Shown here: positions 42,800 to 52,128 of the stretch, one piece after another
Layout of the letters: every line of letters begins with the position of its first letter
Numbering within the stretch: position 1 is the stretch's first letter
Assembly: GCF_022549695.1 (NCBI RefSeq)
Contig: NZ_JAKZGS010000006.1
Location: forward strand, 142,218 to 206,217
DNA length: 64,000 nucleotides
Direction of reading: 5' to 3'
Source: Belliella calami
Lineage (GTDB): Bacteria > Bacteroidota > Bacteroidia > Cytophagales > Cyclobacteriaceae
Program-made: the position numbers and the translations under genes
The notes under the pieces: model-generated
Database searches by the model: none
What the model was told of the DNA's origin: nothing
The model's input: only the letters and a program-made list of their open reading frames with translations

Positions 42800-45319
42800 C
42801 TACCCCCTCAAAATCTCCATTGGTGCTTTTTTGATTATTTTTCGGCCATTGAGCCAACCTAGGATTATTGTCAAGATTGTAATGCACAAGTAAACCATGA
42901 AAGCTTCAAGGTAAGGTCCTCTAAATGGTAATTGAAATACAAATTTACTCAAAAGGTATGTTGCTAAGAATGATAAAACAATTCCACTTAAGGATGCGAG
43001 TGATCCCAAAAAGAAATACTCCATTGTATTGATTTTCCCTACTACACCACTATCGGCTCCTAAGGTTCGTAATAAAATACTCTCCCTCATTCTTTGGTAT
43101 TTGCTGATAATCAAAGAACTGATCAACACCAATATCCCAGTAGCAATGCTGAAAAATGCCATAAATTGAATCACAAAGCTGATTTTACCAAGAATTTCTT
43201 CCAGTGTTTCTACAATTGCCCCTAAATTGATGACAGAAATATTTGGGTATTTCCTAACAATTTCCGCTTGCATATCAGCAGATTGACGATCATTTTTGGT
43301 TTTGGTGATGACAACATGAAATTTTGGGGCATTATTAAGAACTCCTTCCGGAAACAATACCAGGAAATTGGTTGAAACTTGATTAAACTTCACATCTCTG
43401 AAACTTCCAATGTAGGTCTTGATTGGTCTGCCCTGGACATTAAAGATGATTTCATCTCCAACATTCAATCCTGTCCTCATAGCGTAACCTTGGTCAAAAG
43501 ATACAAAAATAGAATCCCCTGGATTTTCCACTTTTCTCAATTTCCCTTTCAATAGTCGCTCAGAAGAAATCAAAGTGTCTCTGTAGGTAACCCTAAACTC
43601 TCTGTTGTATAAACCTCTCGATCTTTTTTCTTCATCAGGAAGGGTATCATTCCCTTTTTTGGTCATTCCATTGATTGATTCAAGGGCCATGGTAACGATA
43701 GGTACTTGCTGCAATATTGGTAAGTCTCTATTTTTGACGCTAGTTATGACTGAATCAACTTGATAATCCTGAATATCAAAAAGAAGCATATTAGGTTGAT
43801 CTTCTTTGTCAGCAAATTTCGCTTCGTCCAATAGCTGTCCTTGAATAAAAAACAGTGTACTGATCATCGCTGTTCCCAAACCTATGGTGGCAATCAAGGA
43901 AACTGTTTGGTTATTCGGTCGGTATAAATTGGCCAAAGCCTGCCTGATCGGATAATTCAAGCTAATTGGCAAAAATCTTTTAATAACCCACATGATCCCA
44001 ATTGCCACTGCCCAAAGCGCTGCAAATGCAAAAACTACAAATCCTGTGAAACCCAAAGCCGCTTTCCAACCATCCAATAGGATATAGCTAAATCCAAATA
44101 TAAACAATAGTATTCCCAAAATCACAGCCCATCTTAATGGATCTTTTTTGAGGGTAGTTTCTCCTTCTTCAGGTCTCAAGGTAGCCATTGGAGAGACTTT
44201 TCTCATCTTCAACAAAGGCAAAAGGGCAAAAAGAAATGCCACTATTAGCCCTGTAAGGATTCCAAAGCCAACACTTGACCAAGAAACAGCCATGCTTACC
44301 TCCACAGGAAGAAAATCTTTGAAAACCGTCGGTAATACAAATTGCAAAGCTGTACCCAAAAATGATCCAATAACCGAACCTACTAAGCCCATCAATAGAA
44401 TCTGGAACAAATAAATCTTCATTGCATCCCAGGCTGACACACCCAAACATCTGAGTACGGCTACAGATGCCAATTTTTCCTTCACAAAAACATTGACCGC
44501 ACTTGCTACCCCAACACATCCAAGCAAAAGGGCGATAAATGCAACCAAACTTAGGAAGTTGGTAAGATTATCAAAGGATCTGCCTGTCTGTCTCCTTCGA
44601 TCTTCGACCGTATCTGCATCAATCCTGTCCTCCTGCCATTGCTCACCATAGCGCTCAACAAGCTCATCCGGATTGACATCATCGGACAACTGATAATAAC
44701 GAAGATATTTCAAGCGGCTTCCAAACTGAATCAAACCAGTTTCTTGGGCATATTCCATTGGAATATAAACAGCAGGTGCCACTGTTGCAGCTATTCCAGT
44801 TTGTCCTGGGACTTTTTGCAACTCCCCTTCGATCACAAAAGTGACATCTCCTACTTTTATACTATCCCCTACAACGGCATTGAATTGTGCCATTAGTATT
44901 TTTTCTACCAAAGCCTTTCTTCCACCTGCCCTGAATGTGCTCTCTGCCTCCACAGGGAGAGTTTCAAGTTTGCCATAAAAAGGAAAATCACCTTCCAAAA
45001 CCCGTACCTGGGTCAATCTACTTTCTCCACTCGATGGAAATGCCACCATGCTGGCGAAATTGATTTCGTCAGCTTGTGCCAATGCAATGGAATCTGTTGG
45101 CTGACTACCTAGAGGAGTGCTATTATCCAAAACCAAATCGGCACCTACCAGTTCTTTGGATTGATTTTCAATGTCATTTTTTAGATTATCACCAAAAGAA
45201 CTTATCCCTACCAATGCAGCAATACCGATTACCATTGAAGAGACAAATAGCAATAGTCGGGAAAAATTCTTTCTAAAGTCCCTAATTGCCATTTTCAAAA
45301 CCCAAGCTATATTACCCAT
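42800..45319 (-). CDS. ABC transporter permease with two FtsX domains
   Basis: 839 aa. An N-terminal helix and a large periplasmic MacB-like domain are followed by an FtsX core of three helices (LVAFIALLLGCVGVASAVNV, near 260-400), two extra central helices, a second periplasmic domain and a second FtsX core near the C-terminus (VIQFMAFFSIATGILVLIS). This long double-FtsX form matches the YbbP/predicted-permease family, not LolC/E. Together with the overlapping ATPase gene (8 bp) it forms a complete exporter-like complex. The divergent TesA-like gene reproduces the tesA-ybbA-ybbP order known in E. coli. Substrate unknown. Confidence 0.88.
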   Translation of the reverse strand: MGNIAWVLKMAIRDFRKNFSRLLLFVSSMVIGIAALVGISSFGDNLKNDIENQSKELVGADLVLDNSTPLGSQPTDSIALAQADEINFASMVAFPSSGESRLTQVRVLEGDFPFYGKLETLPVEAESTFRAGGRKALVEKILMAQFNAVVGDSIKVGDVTFVIEGELQKVPGQTGIAATVAPAVYIPMEYAQETGLIQFGSRLKYLRYYQLSDDVNPDELVERYGEQWQEDRIDADTVEDRRRQTGRSFDNLTNFLSLVAFIALLLGCVGVASAVNVFVKEKLASVAVLRCLGVSAWDAMKIYLFQILLMGLVGSVIGSFLGTALQFVLPTVFKDFLPVEVSMAVSWSSVGFGILTGLIVAFLFALLPLLKMRKVSPMATLRPEEGETTLKKDPLRWAVILGILLFIFGFSYILLDGWKAALGFTGFVVFAFAALWAVAIGIMWVIKRFLPISLNYPIRQALANLYRPNNQTVSLIATIGLGTAMISTLFFIQGQLLDEAKFADKEDQPNMLLFDIQDYQVDSVITSVKNRDLPILQQVPIVTMALESINGMTKKGNDTLPDEEKRSRGLYNREFRVTYRDTLISSERLLKGKLRKVENPGDSIFVSFDQGYAMRTGLNVGDEIIFNVQGRPIKTYIGSFRDVKFNQVSTNFLVLFPEGVLNNAPKFHVVITKTKNDRQSADMQAEIVRKYPNISVINLGAIVETLEEILGKISFVIQFMAFFSIATGILVLISSLIISKYQRMRESILLRTLGADSGVVGKINTMEYFFLGSLASLSGIVLSFLATYLLSKFVFQLPFRGPYLEAFMVYLCITILTIILGWLNGRKIIKKAPMEILRG

Positions 45320-45989
45320 GTATTTCCTCTTGAATTTTTCCGCCCTTGATATTGATTATTCTATCTGTTCTTTTGGCCAACTCTGGATCATGGGTCACCA
45401 AAATTAAGGTTGTACCTTTTTCTTTATTGAGATTAAAAATCAGGTCTTCAATCATCTCTCCTGTTTCTGTGTCCAAGTTTCCAGTTGGCTCATCGGCAAA
45501 AAGTATTTTTGGCTCATTGGCAAATGCCCTTGCGATAGACACCCGTTGCTGTTCTCCTCCTGACAATTGGGTCGGATAATGCGTTACACGATCTTTCAAA
45601 CCCACCTTTTCCAAAAGCTCCAAAGCTCTTTCTTTAGCATCCTTTCGCTTTTTGAGTTCGAGGGGAACCATTACATTTTCCAATGCAGTAAGTGTCGGAA
45701 GCAGTTGGAAATTCTGAAAAATAAATCCCACATCCCTACTTCTTGCTGCTGCTCGCTGATCTTCGCTCAACTTCTCAAAGGCATTCCCGTTGAGTATCAC
45801 TGAGCCAGTGGATGACGAGTCCAAGCCTGCACAAAGCCCAAGTAAAGTTGTCTTGCCAGAACCAGATGGTCCAACAATGGCAATACTTTCACCTGCTTGA
45901 ATATCGAAATTCACCTGATCGAGGACAGTTAACCTTCTGTTTCCACTTTGATAAGTTTTGGAAACATCTTTGACACTAAGAATGCTCAT
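45312..45989 (-). CDS. ABC transporter ATP-binding protein (LolD/YbbA type)
   Basis: 225 aa ATPase with Walker A GPSGSGKTTLLGLCAGL, Q-loop FIFQNFQLLPTLTALENV, signature LSGGEQQRVSIARAF, Walker B ILFADEPTGNLD and switch His in LVTHDPELA. It powers the double-FtsX permease encoded downstream, whose start overlaps this gene's stop. Cytoplasmic face of the inner membrane. It belongs to the mechanotransducing MacB/LolD/YbbA group. Confidence 0.94.
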   Translation of the reverse strand: MSILSVKDVSKTYQSGNRRLTVLDQVNFDIQAGESIAIVGPSGSGKTTLLGLCAGLDSSSTGSVILNGNAFEKLSEDQRAAARSRDVGFIFQNFQLLPTLTALENVMVPLELKKRKDAKERALELLEKVGLKDRVTHYPTQLSGGEQQRVSIARAFANEPKILFADEPTGNLDTETGEMIEDLIFNLNKEKGTTLILVTHDPELAKRTDRIINIKGGKIQEEIHG

Positions 45990-46132
45990 ATATTAAGGGT
46001 ATTTTAATTCAGAAAGTTAACAAATTGTAGGTAAGAATGGTCTACATACGGATGAATAAAAAAAAAATCTAAAAGAAGACATCTAATTAATCGGAAAAAA
46101 AATTAGCAAATAAACATTTGATTGAGAAATTG

Positions 46133-46140
46133 TACTTTTG
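46133..46140 (+). promoter_or_regulatory. -7 promoter box for the TesA-like gene
   Basis: TACTTTTG matches TAnnTTTG, 30 bp upstream of the ATG. A TTTG occurs 12 bp before it, closer than the usual 19-21 bp, so the -33 box is unclear. Confidence 0.4.
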
Positions 46141-46170
46141 CTAACCATCGTTTAAAAATCAACACATACA

Positions 46171-46860
46171 ATGAAAACATATTTTCAAAGCTTCTTTTTA
46201 ATATTAGCGCTTACAACCTTTTCTTGCAATTCATCAAAGGAGGAGAAAACTGATACTACTCAAGAAATAGAAACAGCATCTAAACCTGTGTCTAAAAAAC
46301 TGATCCTTTTTTTCGGAAATAGCCTTTCTGCAGGGTACGGGATAGATGAAGATGATGCTTTTCCAGGATTGGTCGCTGCCAGAATTGACAGTTTAGAATT
46401 GGATTATCGTGTCATCAATGGTGGATTGAGCGGAGAAACCACAGCAAGTGGATTGAGCAGACTCGATTGGTTTTTGGAAGAGGAGCCGGCTTTATTTGTT
46501 TTGGAATTGGGAGGAAATGATGGGTTGAGAGGAATTGATTTGTCAGAAACAAAAAAGAACTTAAAGTCAATCATTCAACTTGTAAGGAGTAAATATCCAG
46601 AAACGAACATCGTACTTGCAGGGATGCAAATCCCACCAAACATGGGACAGGAATACACCGAAAATTTCAAAAAACTTTATCCTGAGGTAGCTCAAGAGGA
46701 AGATGTTACTTTGATTCCTTTCTTACTTGAGGGGGTTGCAGGAGATCCTGACCTCAATCTTCCAGATGGCATCCATCCTACTGAAGAGGGACATTTGATT
46801 GTATTTGAAACAATTTGGCCATACATTGAGAAAATGATTTATGAAAATTATGAGGATTAG
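46171..46860 (+). CDS. SGNH/GDSL esterase, TesA-like lipoprotein
   Basis: 229 aa. Lipoprotein signal (ILALTTFSC, Cys19), a short acidic linker, then the SGNH hydrolase: block I FFGNSLSAGYG (GNSLS with the nucleophile Ser), block II GGLSGETTASG, block III LELGGNDGLRG, block V DGIHPTEEGH with the Asp-His pair. By family it is an acyl-CoA thioesterase I/lysophospholipase/arylesterase. It is divergent from the YbbA/YbbP-type ABC transporter, the same arrangement as tesA in E. coli. Confidence 0.92.
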   Translation: MKTYFQSFFLILALTTFSCNSSKEEKTDTTQEIETASKPVSKKLILFFGNSLSAGYGIDEDDAFPGLVAARIDSLELDYRVINGGLSGETTASGLSRLDWFLEEEPALFVLELGGNDGLRGIDLSETKKNLKSIIQLVRSKYPETNIVLAGMQIPPNMGQEYTENFKKLYPEVAQEEDVTLIPFLLEGVAGDPDLNLPDGIHPTEEGHLIVFETIWPYIEKMIYENYED

Positions 46861-47135
46861 TGAGCTTGGTAACTTGGGAATGAGATAATAGCTGTAGATT
46901 CAGAATATGACATCTTTATAACATTAATAAATCAATCCTTAAAATCACCAATTAACTTTTTCAAACTTAACCAATCAACTAAACTCACAGCTTTCGCAAT
47001 TTATTTCAATTCCAATAACAATGGGAACTGAAATAAATCCCCTATTTTACCTTTCTAAAATTTTTATCATAACTTTTTTTTCTTTTCAATTTTTTTTAAC
47101 AAACTTACTATCCAAATAATCAAAAATAACCTTTT
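46861..47135. other. AT-rich gap without recognised features
   Basis: Contains ATTTATTTCAATTCC and its near complement GGGAACTGAAATAAAT around 46998-47038, a possible weak stem. No good promoter match for the GMC operon was found. Confidence 0.4.
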
Positions 47136-48878
47136 ATGAGTATTGAAATCAAATCTTCATCAGAGCCGTATGACGTAATCATCGTGGGCTCTGGAGCAGG
47201 AGGTGGTATGGCCTCCAAAATTTTATCCGAAGCAGGATTAGCCGTAGCAGTGATAGAGGCTGGCGGTGATTTTGACCCTGCAAAAGATGAAGACAGAACC
47301 CAATTGCGCTACCCATGGGAATCCCCAAGAAGAGGCAATGGAACACGGATAAGGCCATTTGGGGATTTTGATGCGGCTATAGGTGGCTGGGACATAGAAG
47401 GTGAACCTTATACAAAAGGAAAAGATACGAGCTTCGACTGGTTCAGATCCAGAATGGTCGGTGGACGTACGAACCACTGGGGTAGAATATCCTTAAGATT
47501 TGGCCCGAATGATTTCAAAAGAGCAAGTATAGACGGCTTAGGACATGACTGGCCAATTGGCTACGACGATTTAAAGCCATATTACGACAAAGTCGATAAA
47601 TTGATTGGGGTTTTTGGCTCAAAAGAGGGTATTTTCAATGAGCCGGATGGGTTCTTTCTTCCTCCACCAAAACCAAGATTACACGAACTGTTTATGATGA
47701 AGGGAGCAAAAAAAGCCAGCATTCCTGTAATCCCATCCCGATTATCTGTACTTACAAAACCTATCAATAATGATAGAGGAGTTTGTTTTTTCTGCAGACA
47801 ATGCAACAGGGCATGTCAGGCTTATGCAGATTTTTCATCTGGCACTTGCCTCGTCCATCCTGCGATGAAAAAGGGAAAGGTCGATCTCTACACCAATTCA
47901 ATGGTAAGAAAAGTAACCACTGATGATTCTGGCAAAGCCAATGGAGTCTCTTTTATCAGCAAAGTGGATATGAAAGAATACAAGCTCAAAGCCAGGGTGG
48001 TTGTACTTGGAGCGTCAGCTTGTGAATCGGCAAGGATAATGCTTAATTCAAAATCCAAATCCCATCCAGATGGAATTGGGAACAGCAGCGGAATGGTAGG
48101 TAGATATCTCCATGACTCCACTGGAGCTGATAGAATGGGGATTTTGCCAGACCTAATCGACAGGGAAAGATACAATGAAGATGGAGTGGGCGGCATGCAT
48201 GTATATACCCCATGGTGGCTGGACAATAAAAAGCTCGACTTTGCAAGAGGATATCATATCGAATACTGGGGAGGAATGGGAATGCCATCTTATGGAGTAG
48301 GTTTTTCTATGGATACCATGCGCAAATTTGTCAAAGACGAATTTGGGAACCCTAGTCCAAATGGCGGATATGGAGAAGGATTGAAAAAGGACATCCGACG
48401 AATTCAAGGCTCAACACTTGGCATGTCCGGAAGAGGTGAAAGTATTCCGATGTATCACAATTATTGCGAGATCGACCCAAATGTTGTAGACAAATATGGT
48501 ATTCCTGTACTGAAATTCCACTATCAATGGACTGAACATGAAATCAAGCAAGCCAAACACATGCACGATACTTTTGAAGAAATCCTGACCAATGCAGGAG
48601 CTGTACTCATGGGTGAAAAGCCAGGACCTGAAACCAAATACGGATTGGCAACACCAGGGAGGATCATCCACGAAGTGGGAACTACCAGAATGGGAAATAA
48701 TCCAGCTACATCGGTATTAAACAGCAACTGTCAGGCACATGATTGCGACAATCTTTTTGTAGTAGATGCAGGGCCATTTGTATCACAAGCTGACAAAAAC
48801 CCTACTTGGACTATTTTGGCCTTGAGCTGGAGAACATCCGATTTTATCGTGTCAGAATTGAAAAAGAAAAACATCTAA
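47136..48878 (+). CDS. GMC-family oxidoreductase, FAD-dependent large subunit
   Basis: 580 aa. FAD-binding motif DVIIVGSGAGGGMASKIL near residue 14, VGGRTNHWGR flavin contact near 110, and C-terminal GMC motifs HEVGTTRMGNNP and NPTWTILALSWR. A Cys-rich segment, CFFCRQCNRACQAY near 224-237, is typical of the gluconate 2-dehydrogenase-like branch. No signal peptide; the partner gene 10 bp downstream carries an RR-type lipoprotein signal, so the large subunit may be exported as a folded complex. It oxidises a sugar, polyol or alcohol; the substrate is unknown. Confidence 0.9.
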   Translation: MSIEIKSSSEPYDVIIVGSGAGGGMASKILSEAGLAVAVIEAGGDFDPAKDEDRTQLRYPWESPRRGNGTRIRPFGDFDAAIGGWDIEGEPYTKGKDTSFDWFRSRMVGGRTNHWGRISLRFGPNDFKRASIDGLGHDWPIGYDDLKPYYDKVDKLIGVFGSKEGIFNEPDGFFLPPPKPRLHELFMMKGAKKASIPVIPSRLSVLTKPINNDRGVCFFCRQCNRACQAYADFSSGTCLVHPAMKKGKVDLYTNSMVRKVTTDDSGKANGVSFISKVDMKEYKLKARVVVLGASACESARIMLNSKSKSHPDGIGNSSGMVGRYLHDSTGADRMGILPDLIDRERYNEDGVGGMHVYTPWWLDNKKLDFARGYHIEYWGGMGMPSYGVGFSMDTMRKFVKDEFGNPSPNGGYGEGLKKDIRRIQGSTLGMSGRGESIPMYHNYCEIDPNVVDKYGIPVLKFHYQWTEHEIKQAKHMHDTFEEILTNAGAVLMGEKPGPETKYGLATPGRIIHEVGTTRMGNNPATSVLNSNCQAHDCDNLFVVDAGPFVSQADKNPTWTILALSWRTSDFIVSELKKKNI

Positions 48879-48888
48879 TATCAGTATT

Positions 48889-49605
48889 ATGAACAGAAGA
48901 GAAAACCTTAAGCTTTTATTTACTGGTACATTGGCATCTGGATTCTTATTGACCAACTGTGCCCCTGAGGACAATAAACTAGAATATACTCCAAGAATCG
49001 AAGGTGGAACCGTAGGTGGAAGAACTGAAGAGGAGAAATTGATTGATCAAAAACTTTTGTCGGAAACTTTTCTAAATGAAGATGAAAGAAAAAAACTCGA
49101 TGTGCTTGTCGATATAATCATTCCTGCCGATTCAGATTCTCCAAGCGCCACTGAGGCTGGCGTTGTTGATTTTATAGAGTTTATGATGAAAGACTACCCA
49201 GCCTACCAAACACCAATGCGAGGTGGATTGATGTGGCTAGACCATCATAGTGAAGATAATTACGGTAAAGTATTCATGGCACTGAGTAAGTCTGAAAAAA
49301 TGGAAATCATAGATCAAATCGCATGGCCAGACAAAGCAAAGCAAGACATGGAGGGCGGTGTGAAATTTTTCAACATGCTCAGAAACCTTGCTGCAACAGG
49401 TTATTTTACAACAGAAGCCGGGTTCAAAAATTTGGGTTATATAGGAAACACCCCAAATATTTGGGATGGGGTGCCAGCTGAAGTCATGAAAAAACATGGT
49501 TTTGAGCTCCCTGAAAAATATCTTGACACATATCTCAAACCTGAGGAAAGAGGTGAACTAGCTCAATGGGATGAAGAAGCTAATATCATTCGTTCCAATT
49601 CATAA
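48889..49605 (+). CDS. Gluconate 2-dehydrogenase subunit 3 family protein, Tat-like lipoprotein
   Basis: 238 aa. The N-terminus MNRRENLKLLFTGTLASGF, followed by LLTNC, combines a twin-arginine motif with a lipobox Cys near residue 24. The GDH subunit 3 domain follows (LDVLVDIIIPADSDSPSATE, DYPAYQTPMRGGLMWLDHH, FTTEAGFKNLGYIGN). It escorts and anchors the GMC flavoprotein encoded just upstream, as in membrane-bound gluconate and sorbitol dehydrogenases. A terminator follows within 15 bp. Confidence 0.88.
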   Translation: MNRRENLKLLFTGTLASGFLLTNCAPEDNKLEYTPRIEGGTVGGRTEEEKLIDQKLLSETFLNEDERKKLDVLVDIIIPADSDSPSATEAGVVDFIEFMMKDYPAYQTPMRGGLMWLDHHSEDNYGKVFMALSKSEKMEIIDQIAWPDKAKQDMEGGVKFFNMLRNLAATGYFTTEAGFKNLGYIGNTPNIWDGVPAEVMKKHGFELPEKYLDTYLKPEERGELAQWDEEANIIRSNS

Positions 49606-49617
49606 AATATATTTCTT

Positions 49618-49648
49618 AAAAAAGCCTTTGCATTGCAGAGGCTTTTTT
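49618..49648 (+). terminator. Terminator after the GMC operon
   Basis: AAAAAAGCCT (49618-49627) pairs with AGGCTTTTTT (49639-49648), with an inner TGC/GCA. Ends 12 bp before the next gene's start. Confidence 0.75.
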
Positions 49649-49659
49649 AATTTTGGGAT

Positions 49660-50745
49660 ATGAATACTTCAATTATGGCAGACTTCAAAGTCAAACACTT
49701 ATTTTTCATTTTATTACTTTCAGTGCTGATCTCTACAACATCTTGCACCAAAAACGTCACCATGAGCAGGTTGATGCCTGCCGAAATCAATGTACCTATT
49801 TACGTTCAAAGGCTTTTGATTGTGGATAGAACTGCTCCGCAAAACGAAGGGTTTTCTGTTATTGAGGGTATCCTTACGGGGGAAGCACCTTTTGAAGTGA
49901 AAAATGCTGTAGAATCTACCATCGTTAAATTACAACAAGAGCTGAATACATCACCGAGATTTGAAGTAATCAGAGCACGTGAAAGGCTTAGAGGCGGCCT
50001 TTTTTCCCAAACATTCCCTACCCCACTAACTTGGAGACAAATCGAAGAGCTTTGCAATGCATATGATGTCGATGCAGTGCTTTCATTGGAAAAATTCAGT
50101 TCAGACTTTGTAGTTACTGACAAAAAGCAACTGATCAAGAAAATCGAAGGTGAAGGAAGAAATGCACGACAAGTGGAAGTTCAGGGAGTGTATGCTGAAG
50201 GAATTGCTTCGGTAAAGGTTGGGTTTAGGCTTTATGACCCGAAAAGCAAAAACATTTCTGATCAACAAGATTTCGAAAAAACAAATCTTTGGTCAGCAGA
50301 GGCAGAGAATAAAACACAAGCGCTTGCGCTGATGATAGACAAAGTCAAAGCAACCCAGTATGTGGGGCAAATCGCCGGAGCAAGCTATGCACGTAGAATT
50401 GCCCCGATGTATTTGAGCATCAATAGGACACTTTTTCAAAAACCAAAGGACAACCAATCGCTAGCGATAGGTGCAAGAATGGCTGAAGTCAATGAATGGG
50501 AGAATGCTATCCAAACTTGGGAAGAAGGACTAATTGATGTTCTTGAAGATAAAACTGCCGCTAGACTTTGCTACAATATCGCTGTTGGCTACGAAGTCCT
50601 TGGCGACTTAGAAGCTGCTAAAAATTGGGCTGGAAAATCCTACACATTGTATGGTTTCAAGCAAGGTAGAACTTATGCACAAGAGTTGGATACGCGTATG
50701 ATGCAGGAAGATAGGCTAAGAAAACAACTGGAAAAAGAATTCTGA
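49660..50745 (+). CDS. DUF6340-like TPR lipoprotein
   Basis: 361 aa. Lipoprotein signal with STTSC (Cys near residue 29); the ATG at 49675 is an equally good start. The N-terminal half has a beta fold with IYVQRLLIVDRTAP and a mid-region FEVIRARERLRGGLFSQ resembling CsgG/DUF6340-type proteins. The C-terminal half looks like tetratricopeptide helices (MAEVNEWENAIQTWEEGLI, YNIAVGYEVLGDLEAAKNWA). An envelope-assembly role is possible. The family assignment is from memory of the pattern. Confidence 0.65.
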   Translation: MNTSIMADFKVKHLFFILLLSVLISTTSCTKNVTMSRLMPAEINVPIYVQRLLIVDRTAPQNEGFSVIEGILTGEAPFEVKNAVESTIVKLQQELNTSPRFEVIRARERLRGGLFSQTFPTPLTWRQIEELCNAYDVDAVLSLEKFSSDFVVTDKKQLIKKIEGEGRNARQVEVQGVYAEGIASVKVGFRLYDPKSKNISDQQDFEKTNLWSAEAENKTQALALMIDKVKATQYVGQIAGASYARRIAPMYLSINRTLFQKPKDNQSLAIGARMAEVNEWENAIQTWEEGLIDVLEDKTAARLCYNIAVGYEVLGDLEAAKNWAGKSYTLYGFKQGRTYAQELDTRMMQEDRLRKQLEKEF

Positions 50746-50940
50746 TTGTTGTAATTCACTTGGTTTAATTACTTTTTTAACTAAATTTATTTTTTATTAA
50801 ATATGATACTTAATTAGGCATGCTACAAGCTTTGCACAATTAACAGTTCTGATATAGCTAATTCCTATCTGCTCCAGGCAAAGCCCAAGATATGGATATA
50901 GAAGAAGATTATTTCACCATTTATAAAATCAAAATCGATT

Positions 50941-52128
50941 ATGATTAAACCAAAAATCAAACTCATTTCCCTTTCCTTTTCATTAGGAATCATTGCGATT
51001 CTTACTTTTCAATCTTGTGGAGAGAAGAAAACAGAAGAGGCTTCAATCCAAGACGCTTCATCTTTTGAATTCGAAATCCAAGACTCTGTGATGGTAGATT
51101 ATTTGGGATCAATGAGTTGGTCTGACATCAGCAAAGATGGAAAGCATATGCTTGCTTATGACAACCAAACATCTGACATACTGTTACTTTCTTCTGAAGG
51201 GGAAGTTTTGGGAAAATTCAATAAATCAGGAGACCAACCAGATGCTATCGGAAGCAACCCTATTTCAAGACCTCAGTTTGTCAGAGCAGATGAATGGGCG
51301 ATCCTAGGTAAAAAAGGAGTTTATTCATTCAGCTTTGATGGCGAATTGACAAGAACAGCAAAACCTGATTTCACCGTTTCTATTTCGCTTTCTATATCCA
51401 ACGCCAAAACTCTCCAATTTTTGAATGAGGATAAGGCTTTGATCTACTATTTGGGAAGAGAAAACAATAGTTCTTTTTATGTAAGTCCAACTGCAAACCA
51501 ATTGGAAATTGCTGATTTGAAAGAAGGTGGTTTCGAAGCAGCACTTCCTTTTCCCGATGGTTCAAAATACAAGAATCCAGAAAAAATCCATACTGTCTTG
51601 ACTACAATGCCCGCGATGACCATCAGTAATGGGAAACTTTATCTCGCTTTCAAAAACGAGCCAAAGCTTTGGATTTATGACATTGATAACTTAAGTACTC
51701 CATTGGAAGAAATTAACATAAATTTTAGCAAATTCATAGAAAAAGAAGGAATGAGCCCTAGTGAAGTAGATGATAAAAGTTTCGGAATCAATCCGAAAGA
51801 CTTCACTTATGGTACTATCGACAATTTTTTTGTACATAATGAATTGATTTTCATCAACTATACCAAAGGAGTATCTGATGCTGAATATGAAAAGATAAAG
51901 GAAGAATACACCGATTTTAACGAGATGATTTCGGGCATTTTCAAAGCAAACCAAAGTGCATACGCTGTACTGGATAAAAACGGGCAACTTAAGCCATTGG
52001 AGTTTCCAAAAAGAACCCGAAGCATTGAATTCATTGATAGTGAAGGCAATTTTTGGCTTAGCTATAACAAAGAAGAAGAATTGGATTACGAGTTGATATT
52101 TAAAACAAAACTGAAGTCTAAAAAATGA
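50941..52128 (+). CDS. DUF4221-like beta-propeller lipoprotein
   Basis: 395 aa. Signal with LTFQSC lipobox (Cys near 26) and a predicted six-bladed beta propeller: ISKDGKHMLAYDNQTSDILL, then SEGEVLGKFNKSGDQPDAIG and later GNFWLSYNKEEELD. Such lipoproteins are common in Bacteroidota and of unknown function. Its stop overlaps the start of a paralogue (ATGA), so the two are coupled and probably act together. Confidence 0.75.
   Translation: MIKPKIKLISLSFSLGIIAILTFQSCGEKKTEEASIQDASSFEFEIQDSVMVDYLGSMSWSDISKDGKHMLAYDNQTSDILLLSSEGEVLGKFNKSGDQPDAIGSNPISRPQFVRADEWAILGKKGVYSFSFDGELTRTAKPDFTVSISLSISNAKTLQFLNEDKALIYYLGRENNSSFYVSPTANQLEIADLKEGGFEAALPFPDGSKYKNPEKIHTVLTTMPAMTISNGKLYLAFKNEPKLWIYDIDNLSTPLEEININFSKFIEKEGMSPSEVDDKSFGINPKDFTYGTIDNFFVHNELIFINYTKGVSDAEYEKIKEEYTDFNEMISGIFKANQSAYAVLDKNGQLKPLEFPKRTRSIEFIDSEGNFWLSYNKEEELDYELIFKTKLKSKK

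Noticed and set aside
42402..42887. Two minus-strand frames of 67 and 81 codons
   Set aside because: They are translations of palindromic repeats and of the antisense end of the ABC permease gene.
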